From the NCBI RefSeq assembly GCF_004117835.1, contig NZ_SDSC01000002.1, positions 62,001 to 126,000 on the forward strand: a stretch of 64,000 bases of DNA, read 5' to 3'. The translations under genes were made by a program, and so were the position numbers. Shown here piece by piece: positions 18,714-24,843 of this stretch; position 1 is the first letter of the stretch, and every line of letters begins with the position of its first letter. Under the pieces are notes generated by a model, which made no database searches, was not told the DNA's origin, and saw only the letters and a list, made by a program, of their open reading frames with translations. The DNA is from Macrococcus sp. DPC7161 (GTDB taxonomy: Bacteria; Bacillota; Bacilli; Staphylococcales; Staphylococcaceae).

Positions 18714-18812
18714 TTAACGTAAGTTCGCTAAGTTTGAGATTGAATCATCTAAAGTAACAACAATTAAAATTCCTAAGCCGAAAGTCATTAATCTTTGTAA
18801 TTTTAATTTCAT
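18714..18812 (-). CDS. Short hydrophobic peptide, possible Rgg-type pheromone precursor
   Basis: A 32-codon frame: basic start MKLKLQRLM, hydrophobic core TFGLGILIVVTL, then DDSISNLANLR. An ideal AAAAGGAGG site lies 8 bases before the ATG, so it is very likely translated, although the frame is open further upstream. Charge-then-hydrophobic layout recalls short hydrophobic peptide precursors of streptococcal Rgg systems, but the polar tail is longer than usual. Alternatives are a small membrane peptide or a toxin. It reads towards aur. Confidence 0.55.
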   Translation of the reverse strand: MKLKLQRLMTFGLGILIVVTLDDSISNLANLR

Positions 18813-18875
18813 GATTGTTTCCTCCTTTTCAATGATTGATATCATCATACACCAGAAAATTAAATATTCTGAAAT

Positions 18876-18891
18876 TTTATCATATATGAAA
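18876..18891 (-). promoter_or_regulatory. TCATATATGA operator-like site 1
   Basis: On the minus strand TTTCATATATGATAAA, identical to the plus-strand site exactly 100 bases away at 18976-18991. Core TCATATATGA is a perfect palindrome. It overlaps the probable promoter of the short peptide gene. Confidence 0.45.
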
Positions 18892-18975
18892 TTAATTAAT
18901 TTTATCTCACTTATCAAATCATGAACATAACAGTATTCAGCACAAAAAGAAAAATGATGTCGACCTCAATGTTTT

Positions 18976-18991
18976 TTCATATATGATAAAC
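18976..18991 (+). promoter_or_regulatory. TCATATATGA operator-like site 2
   Basis: TTTCATATATGATAAA on the plus strand, about 80 bases upstream of the SDR-type gene at 19072. See the matching site at 18876. Confidence 0.45.
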
Positions 18992-19071
18992 GACTCGCTC
19001 CTTAATTTGTGTAATGCCTCACTTTAATGGGTATATATAACTATTAAAGCCAAACAACTAGGAGTGTTATT

Positions 19072-19926
19072 ATGACAAAGAAAATATTTATTGCAGGTGC
19101 AACCGGTTTAATTGGTTATCCTTTATGTGAACGTTTAGTACAAATGGATTATGAAGTTGCAGGATTAACGACATCAGAAACAGGTAAGCAACGGTTAGCT
19201 GACATTGGAGTAAAGGGTTATGTTGGTAACATTTTAGATAAGCAACAAGTCATGCAAGCTATCAGTGACTTTCAACCTGACATTGTGATTAACCAAATCA
19301 CAGATTTAAAGAAAGTTAATATGCAAGATAATGCTAAAGTACGTATTGAAGGTACAAAAAACTTAGTAGATGCAGCATTACAAAATAATGTTTCTAAAAT
19401 GATTGCACAAAGTTTAGCATTCACTTATGCGCCCGGACCGGGATTTGCAACTGAAGAAACACCATTAGATACAGACAATACAGAATCAAGTCGTAAAGCA
19501 ACCGTAGATGGCGTTGTTGCGTTAGAAAAAGAAACAAAACGCATACCAGATCATGTCATATTACGCTTTGGCTATTTATATGGACCAGGCACGTGGTATG
19601 GTAAAAATGGTATGATTCATAACCGCTTCTACAATGGAACTTTACATGTACATGATGGATTCATCTCATTCATTCACTTAGATGATGCGGTACAAGCTTC
19701 ACTAGATGCAATTAATTTTGAACCAGGTATTTATAACGTAGTTGACGATGCACCAGTTAAATATGATGAGTGGGCAAATGAATATGCAGAAATGCTTGGA
19801 GAGAAACCGGATATTAATGTTACGAAAGCTGAATCGTATGAACGTGGTGCTTCAAATGAGAAGTTTAAAAAACAATTAGGTACTTTAAAATACCCTACTT
19901 GGAAAGATGGTTTTGAAAATAAATAA
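19072..19926 (+). CDS. NAD(P)-dependent epimerase/dehydratase family protein
   Basis: A 284-residue extended short-chain dehydrogenase. The Rossmann motif GATGLIGYPL is at residue 9, and NQITDLKKVN near 80 takes the place of the usual NxAA region. The catalytic Tyr/Lys pair is not obvious (AFTYAPGPG, then SSRKATVDG), so activity may be atypical. The downstream motif YGPGTWYGK fits sugar-nucleotide epimerase relatives. Substrate unknown. Divergent from the peptide/aur unit. Confidence 0.75.
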   Translation: MTKKIFIAGATGLIGYPLCERLVQMDYEVAGLTTSETGKQRLADIGVKGYVGNILDKQQVMQAISDFQPDIVINQITDLKKVNMQDNAKVRIEGTKNLVDAALQNNVSKMIAQSLAFTYAPGPGFATEETPLDTDNTESSRKATVDGVVALEKETKRIPDHVILRFGYLYGPGTWYGKNGMIHNRFYNGTLHVHDGFISFIHLDDAVQASLDAINFEPGIYNVVDDAPVKYDEWANEYAEMLGEKPDINVTKAESYERGASNEKFKKQLGTLKYPTWKDGFENK

Positions 19927-19993
19927 TAAATTCAATTTAAGATATAACAATGAAATGTAAAACATTCAATATTAAAACCTATAAATCTGACAA

Positions 19994-20022
19994 AAACGAG
20001 TATAAAAGCTCGTTTTTTTGTT
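19994..20022 (+). terminator. Terminator of the epimerase-like gene
   Basis: AACGAG/CTCGTT with a TATAAAAG-type loop, then seven T. Confidence 0.75.
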
Positions 20023-20225
20023 TATTTCAGAAGGACACGAACGAATAGATATACATCTTTTATTCAATTTTAATCAGTATTAAACAACGAATATTATCCT
20101 TATTTATAAATCGAGAGTAACAAACAAGAAATAATTAAGAAATGATAAAGAAACATTTGTAACACTATTGTAATGTTAATAAAAAAGGTTTATAGTAGAG
20201 ACATCAAAGAAATGAGGTCATAACA

Positions 20226-20717
20226 ATGAAAAAATTCGCTAAAGTATTCTTATCAATGAACATCCTATTAAGTGGTTTAACAATCGCTCAAATGACACAA
20301 CCTAATACAGCAGAAGCTGCGATTAAACCTTATTACGTTTACCACGGCAGCATTGATAATCAAGCGAACTTCTTGTTATCAAATGCCTTCATTACAGCTG
20401 TAAAACATAACAATGTAACATTCAATAATGTGAAAATGGATTTAGCATCAGTAAAAGGTGTTAAAATGAAAACAATGCAAGGTAAACTCATTCATGACCA
20501 TTACTTCACTTTTTATAACCATAAAAAAACAGCATTTAGTGTAAGTTTTTATTTAAATCACTCATTACCTTTAAAAGCAGTCAAAAAAGCTTATGGTAAA
20601 TATCCTATGAAATATACTAAATTCACAAACCAATACGATTACAACGTTAACGGTAAACATGTCATCTTCTCAGTAGAAGATGGATATGCATCACACGTTT
20701 TCTTAGGTAATCGTTAA
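20226..20717 (+). CDS. isaB: Immunodominant antigen B-like secreted protein
   Basis: A 163-residue secreted protein. The signal peptide ends NTAEAA and the mature part is Lys/His/Tyr rich (KPYYVYHGSIDNQANFLLS). Position after aur and the overall pattern match IsaB of S. aureus (about 175 residues), a surface-associated protein that binds nucleic acid. GAGGT ribosome site 8 bases before the ATG. A TATAGT -10 is visible near 20190. Confidence 0.85.
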   Translation: MKKFAKVFLSMNILLSGLTIAQMTQPNTAEAAIKPYYVYHGSIDNQANFLLSNAFITAVKHNNVTFNNVKMDLASVKGVKMKTMQGKLIHDHYFTFYNHKKTAFSVSFYLNHSLPLKAVKKAYGKYPMKYTKFTNQYDYNVNGKHVIFSVEDGYASHVFLGNR

Positions 20718-20721
20718 TATG

Positions 20722-20852
20722 TTGAGGCTGGGACAAAAGCGCTCAGCAACAAGTAAAAACCTCACATGAATCAAAATCGTTTTTTGATTTTGGATGAATG
20801 TGAGGTTCTTTATCGTAGTTGCTGCTTTTGTTCCGCTGATATTACGAAAAAT
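20722..20852 (+). repeat. Intergenic palindromic repeat, copy 2
   Basis: TTGAGGCTGGGACAAAAGCG to CCGCTGATATTACGAAAAA. It is the inverted counterpart of 15968-16095 with scattered differences. The hairpin contains AACCTCACAT/ATGTGAGGTT and CAAAATC/GATTTTG pairs, so compensating changes between copies could be tested. It follows the isaB stop by four bases and may act as its terminator. Confidence 0.75.
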
Positions 20853-20865
20853 ATAATTTATTTCG

Positions 20866-21222
20866 CTAAATCTTAGCAATATTTAAATCACGTTTTAACA
20901 TCTTCAACGCATCATTACATGCTTTATCACCGTAACGTTCAACATAGCGATCGATGTATGATTGTCTTGCTTCAAATAACTCCGTTAATTCCGTCGTACC
21001 AGAAATACCGTACAAACTCGAAATCAGTTGAATCGTATGATAAATTACATTGCTATCTTGTGCATTCAATAAATATTGTACCGCTTCATCTATTAATGCA
21101 TACGCCTCATCAGATGATAATCTTCTAATGATTTCAAACATACGACCATTAATCACGTCATCATCTAACAATTGATTATCTTCAGTCTGAAACACTTGAT
21201 CTAATGCCGTTTTTAAAGTCAT
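20866..21222 (-). CDS. Conserved hypothetical helical protein
   Basis: A 118-residue protein without recognised motif, acidic and predicted mostly helical (DEAYALIDEAVQYLLNAQ). No signal peptide or membrane segment, so probably cytosolic. The coding quality and the CACTTTTGC-rich upstream region look normal for the genus. I cannot assign a function. Confidence 0.6.
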   Translation of the reverse strand: MTLKTALDQVFQTEDNQLLDDDVINGRMFEIIRRLSSDEAYALIDEAVQYLLNAQDSNVIYHTIQLISSLYGISGTTELTELFEARQSYIDRYVERYGDKACNDALKMLKRDLNIAKI

Positions 21223-21345
21223 TTTGTCACTTCCTATATCTTGATAAATGTATTATATCATGCAAAAGTGACATCATGTATTTGACACAATACAATTTCA
21301 CTGCTAGAATGATATCAATTCTAATAAAGAAAAGGAGTAAGTGTT

Positions 21346-21393
21346 ATGACATACGCAAACTTACAATTAAATAATTGGTGGCAGCTGTCTTAA
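21346..21393 (+). CDS. Trp-containing leader peptide MTYANLQLNNWWQLS
   Basis: A 15-codon frame with a strong AAAGGAG site seven bases before its ATG. Two adjacent Trp codons lie at 21376-21381, near its end. The stop is followed at once by alternating hairpins and two terminators before the NSS transporter gene. This is the classical layout of ribosome-mediated attenuation by charged tRNA-Trp. The peptide itself needs no function. Confidence 0.75.
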   Translation: MTYANLQLNNWWQLS

Positions 21394-21520
21394 TACTTAC
21401 TCTATGTCCGTTATAGATGTAAGTATCTATGACGGCTTCTATCGGTTTAGAGGCCTTTAACTATAGGTCTCTTTTTATTTTCTATTGAATGGAGACCTAT
21501 TGTATATAGGTCTCTTTTTT
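21393..21520 (+). promoter_or_regulatory. Alternating-hairpin attenuator with two tandem terminators
   Basis: Mutually exclusive pairings are visible. A: 21393-21400 with 21419-21426 (ATACTTAC/GTAAGTAT). B: 21408-21418 with 21425-21435 (11 pairs, one G-T). C: 21434-21441 with 21448-21455. D, terminator 1: 21449-21456 with 21465-21472, then TTTTTATTTT. E, antiterminator: 21463-21471 with 21492-21500 (ATAGGTCTC/GAGACCTAT). F, terminator 2: 21492-21500 with 21506-21514, then TTTTTT. Stalling at the Trp codons would disturb A and shift the cascade. Confidence 0.75.
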
Positions 21521-21550
21521 ATTGGAAATAAATTAAAGGAGTGATTTACA

Positions 21551-22888
21551 ATGAGTCAAAAGCAATCATGGAATTCAAAGTTAGGGTTTATTCTTGCAAG
21601 TGCAGGGTCAGCAATAGGTCTTGGTGCCATGTGGAAATTCCCTTATGTAATGGCAGATAACGGTGGCGCTGCATTCTTATTTGTCTTTATTTTATTTACC
21701 GTATTAATCGGTCTACCCTTATTATTAAGTGAATTTGTGATGGGGACTGCAAGTCAAACACACAGTACACGTGCATTTGGTGTTTTAACAGGTAATAAGA
21801 AATACAATATTATCGGTCATTTTGGTAATGTAGGTGTATTTTTATTAATGAGTTTTTATAGTGTCATTGGTGGATTCATCTTAATTTACATCATGCGTAC
21901 GATCAAAGTAATGATTACTGGAGCGACAACGAAAGACTATGCACAATTATTTGGTACGATTATTTCTAATCCAACAAACACAATATTAGGTGCATTATGC
22001 TTTATTGCACTTACAGCATTTATCGTTATCAAAGGCATTGAAGGCGGTATTGAAAAAGCATCAAAAATAATGATGCCACTCTTATTTATATTCTTTATGA
22101 TTATCATTGTTAGATCATTAACATTACCAAATGCAATAGAAGGTGTTCGATATTTCTTACAACCGGACTTTTCAAAATTGAATCAAGAAAGTATATTATT
22201 TGCATTAGGCCAATCATTCTTCTCATTATCAGTTGGGTTTGGGGGCATGTTAACGTATGCAAGTTATATTAGTAAGAAAACAGATTTAGTTGCATCATCA
22301 GGCACAATCGCTGGTTTAAATATTTTAGTAACATTGTTAGCCGGTCTTGCAATATTCCCAGCAACAGCATCATTAGGCATCGCAAACGAACAAGGCCCTG
22401 GATTATTATTTATCGTATTACCATACGTATTTGATCACTTACCTTTAGGCAATTTATTTTACTTGATATTTTTATTATTGTTTTTCTTTGCAACCATTAC
22501 ATCTTCAATCAACTTAGTTGAGATAAATGTTTCTAACTTCACAAAACAAAAGAACGAGAAACGTAAAATGGCTGTCCTACTCGTATCTATCGCTTTATTT
22601 ATCGTAAGTATTCCATCAGCATTATCATTTGGACCAATGGCATCGATGAAATTCTTAAAAGGAACATTCTTTGATAACATGGACTTCTTAGTATCAAATA
22701 TCATGTTACCAATCGGTGCATTATGCTTCGCGATATTCTCTGGCTATGTATTAGATAAACACGTACAATACGAACAATTCGTGAAACAACCCTACCAAGA
22801 AAAACTATTTAAATTGTGGATCTTCTTGTTAAAATACTTCATTCCAATCGTCATTGTGATTGTATTTATCAATTCTTTAATTAAATAA
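21551..22888 (+). CDS. Neurotransmitter:sodium symporter (NSS) family transporter, probably tryptophan or hydrophobic amino acids
   Basis: A 445-residue NSS/SNF transporter with about eleven membrane helices, the form typical of bacterial MhsT/TnaT relatives. The helix 1 motif GFILASAGSAIGLGAMWKFPY contains the unwound Na+ and substrate site. GQSFFSLSVGFGGMLTYASY is helix 6. TnaT and MhsT carry tryptophan and other hydrophobic amino acids. The Trp-Trp leader peptide upstream supports tryptophan as the regulated substrate (inference). AAAGGAG ribosome site. Confidence 0.85.
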   Translation: MSQKQSWNSKLGFILASAGSAIGLGAMWKFPYVMADNGGAAFLFVFILFTVLIGLPLLLSEFVMGTASQTHSTRAFGVLTGNKKYNIIGHFGNVGVFLLMSFYSVIGGFILIYIMRTIKVMITGATTKDYAQLFGTIISNPTNTILGALCFIALTAFIVIKGIEGGIEKASKIMMPLLFIFFMIIIVRSLTLPNAIEGVRYFLQPDFSKLNQESILFALGQSFFSLSVGFGGMLTYASYISKKTDLVASSGTIAGLNILVTLLAGLAIFPATASLGIANEQGPGLLFIVLPYVFDHLPLGNLFYLIFLLLFFFATITSSINLVEINVSNFTKQKNEKRKMAVLLVSIALFIVSIPSALSFGPMASMKFLKGTFFDNMDFLVSNIMLPIGALCFAIFSGYVLDKHVQYEQFVKQPYQEKLFKLWIFLLKYFIPIVIVIVFINSLIK

Positions 22889-22922
22889 TGATTGATGATC
22901 TACATTAATTCCATACAACAAT

Positions 22923-22955
22923 ACGTCTAGGACATCATAGCCTAGGCGTCTTTGA
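22923..22955 (+). terminator. Terminator of the NSS transporter gene
   Basis: ACGTCTAGG/CCTAGGCGT with a short loop, then CTTTGATTTT. It also serves the convergent gene at 22958. Confidence 0.65.
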
Positions 22956-22957
22956 TT

Positions 22958-23734
22958 TTATGAGTTTTCTTTCATCTGTCTTCTTGTATAAAGAATAAAC
23001 AATGTACCTGCTATCACATTTAATATAGTCATTGTAATTCCCGAAGCAGTGACATATTCTTCACTCTTTGGATCATCAGAAACAAATAATTTGGCAATAA
23101 GCTCCGGTAATATAGTATAAAGCATCACACCAATAAAAAACCAATACTTAACGAGTACACAAATGAGAATAAATAGTGCTGCTATTCCTATGCCTAAATA
23201 AAAGCTGACATGGTTATTTAAAGATACTAATTCATGTTGATTAATGTTTCTAAGGAGAAATTCTCCTATCAAACAAAAAACCAACAAACTTATTGCTACA
23301 ATTCCAGTCAATATATATGTTTTTCTTTTATCCCCATACTTCACAATAATCTTTTTCATGGCCCATAGTTCTAATGGTGCAATAAAGAACATCAATATCC
23401 CGTAATATATAATGGACTCAACAGATAAATCTGCTGTTCCAGCAATCATATTTGGAACTGTAAAGAAACATATACATGATACGACCATTAAAAATCCAAA
23501 CCATATCATACTCGTATCAAAAGGCATTTCTTTAGATAAAGAGTCTATATAGCTTTTTACTGAACCACCGGTAATACTGTCGATACTTTCCCCACGCGAT
23601 TCTGCTTCATATAAGTGATCTCTCAATTCTTCTTCAATCGCTTCTATATCTTTGTCTTTCTTACCTTTCGACATTAACTCCATTCTAAGTTGCAACAAAA
23701 AGTGTTCTGATTCATTACTCAACATCTTGCACAC
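22958..23734 (-). CDS. Membrane protein with N-terminal HAAS-like domain, PadR partner
   Basis: A 258-residue protein. The N-terminal 75 residues form a soluble helical domain (KGKKDKDIEAIEEELRDHLYEAES) of the kind found in DUF1700/HAAS proteins that accompany PadR regulators. Six or so membrane helices follow. The start overlaps the end of the PadR gene by 20 bases; an ATG at 23722 is an alternative start. PadR/HAAS pairs usually sense cell-envelope or drug stress; the target here is unknown. Confidence 0.7.
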   Translation of the reverse strand: MCKMLSNESEHFLLQLRMELMSKGKKDKDIEAIEEELRDHLYEAESRGESIDSITGGSVKSYIDSLSKEMPFDTSMIWFGFLMVVSCICFFTVPNMIAGTADLSVESIIYYGILMFFIAPLELWAMKKIIVKYGDKRKTYILTGIVAISLLVFCLIGEFLLRNINQHELVSLNNHVSFYLGIGIAALFILICVLVKYWFFIGVMLYTILPELIAKLFVSDDPKSEEYVTASGITMTILNVIAGTLFILYTRRQMKENS

Positions 23735-24053
23735 CTCGCATTAAATTATTCATTCCTAAATTCAAATCTTTCCATTTCTTTTTGAACTCCATTAAGTCAT
23801 TCATTCCTAATTCAGTAATCGTATAATACTTTCTTTTTGGACCACCGTTATCAGACTTAACCATTCTAGTAGCAACATAACCTTTCTTATCTAATCTCAA
23901 TAAAACAGGATAAATACTTCCATCGCTGATTTCTGGGAATTCATTCTCTTTCAATTTCTCTAGGATTTCATATCCATATGTTTCACCTTGTGATATTAAA
24001 CCTAGAATCGCGCCATCCAATAACCCTTTCATCATTTGATCATGAACTGACAT
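23715..24053 (-). CDS. PadR family transcriptional regulator
   Basis: A 112-residue PadR repressor. The winged helix-turn-helix spans ILGLISQGETYGYEILEKL to KKGYVATRMVKSDNGGPKRKYYTIT, with a C-terminal helix for dimerisation. It is first in a two-gene unit with the HAAS membrane protein. Two matching inverted repeats upstream look like its own operators. Confidence 0.85.
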   Translation of the reverse strand: MSVHDQMMKGLLDGAILGLISQGETYGYEILEKLKENEFPEISDGSIYPVLLRLDKKGYVATRMVKSDNGGPKRKYYTITELGMNDLMEFKKKWKDLNLGMNNLMRGVQDVE

Positions 24054-24079
24054 GCGACTCCTCCTCGTACTTCAGATAG

Positions 24080-24143
24080 CTATCTTACAATATAAGATAG
24101 TATAGTTTTCACATCTTGTCAACTATCTTATATTATAAGTTAG
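24080..24143. promoter_or_regulatory. Two PadR-type operators
   Basis: CTATCTTA-N5-TAAGATAG at 24080-24100 and CTATCTTA-N5-TAAGTTAG at 24123-24143. Same half-site, same 5-base spacing, centres 43 bases apart, upstream of padR. Autorepression is the likely role. Confidence 0.65.
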
Positions 24144-24216
24144 TTGATTTACTTCCTAGTTTAATCCAGTAAATAATAAATAAAAAATATTAGGTGGTTA
24201 TAACTTTAATTTATGA

Positions 24217-24606
24217 GGTGAGGCTTTATTTTATGGGACAAACCAAGAGCTCGGCCATTTCTATACGCTTTATGATGCACTAAGATATAGCAGTTTAGGG
24301 CATATCGTTGGTGGTGCTATTATGAGTACATTATTTTCTGTTGCATTACTCGCGTCCGGACAAAATTCAACCATTACTGGTACACTTGCCGGACAAATTG
24401 AAGAACTGTTAATCTTCACACAAGTATTTTTAAGCATCTCATTACCACTGAGTGTTATTCCATTAATCATTGCGACTAATAATAAAGAGATCATGGGTGC
24501 GCAGTTTATCAATCCTAAATGGATGAGTGTTGTTGCATGGATACTCACGATAATATTATGTTTATTAAATGTATTTTTGATCTATCGAACATTGATAAAT
24601 ATATAG
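24217..24606 (+). pseudogene. mntH: Remnant of an Nramp manganese transporter gene
   Basis: The frame carries [20 protein letters not shown], then the Nramp signature region [20 protein letters not shown], and jumps directly to [20 protein letters not shown] and the C-terminal helices. In intact MntH a stretch (VMEGFL and following helix) separates these parts. The N-terminal half is missing, with a TGA just upstream. So the gene has lost its 5' part and an internal in-frame segment. A translated 94-codon product from 24322 is possible but would not be a transporter. Confidence 0.75.
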
Positions 24607-24653
24607 AAAAAGAGAAGATAATGGCTATGCTCGCCATTATCTTCTCTTTTTTA
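24607..24653 (+). terminator. Terminator after the mntH remnant
   Basis: AGAGAAGATAATGGC/GCCATTATCTTCTCT with a 7-base loop and A/T runs on both sides. Confidence 0.8.
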
Positions 24654-24697
24654 TATAGTCTTCCCCCATCGTATCTTAAATTTACACGATTTTTTCA

Positions 24698-24730
24698 TTT
24701 TAAACATATATTTTAGATATATGTTTAAAA
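24698..24730. promoter_or_regulatory. Long palindrome upstream of norB
   Basis: TTTTAAACATATAT and ATATATGTTTAAAA, 14-base perfect arms with a 5-base spacer. It is about 115 bases upstream of the norB start. Likely an operator, perhaps for an NO-sensing regulator; the protein is not known. Confidence 0.55.
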
Positions 24731-24816
24731 TTCGTAATAACTTTTTGACCAATATTTGAACAACCTTTTTTTCCTCTAGAAAAAATATTCATGAGGCGTA
24801 ACATGTTTCTTGCATA

Positions 24817-24829
24817 GATAATCATTATC
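24817..24829. promoter_or_regulatory. Fur-box-like site at the norB ribosome site
   Basis: GATAATCATTATC matches the 13-base inner part of the Fur consensus exactly, five bases before the AGGAGGG of norB. Fur bound here could block initiation; NO is known to inactivate Fur. Confidence 0.5.
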
Positions 24830-24843
24830 ATTTAGGAGGGAAC

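Noticed and set aside
24270-24548. Open frame on the minus strand across the mntH remnant
   Set aside because: It is the complement of the conserved Nramp frame; the plus-strand reading explains the sequence.
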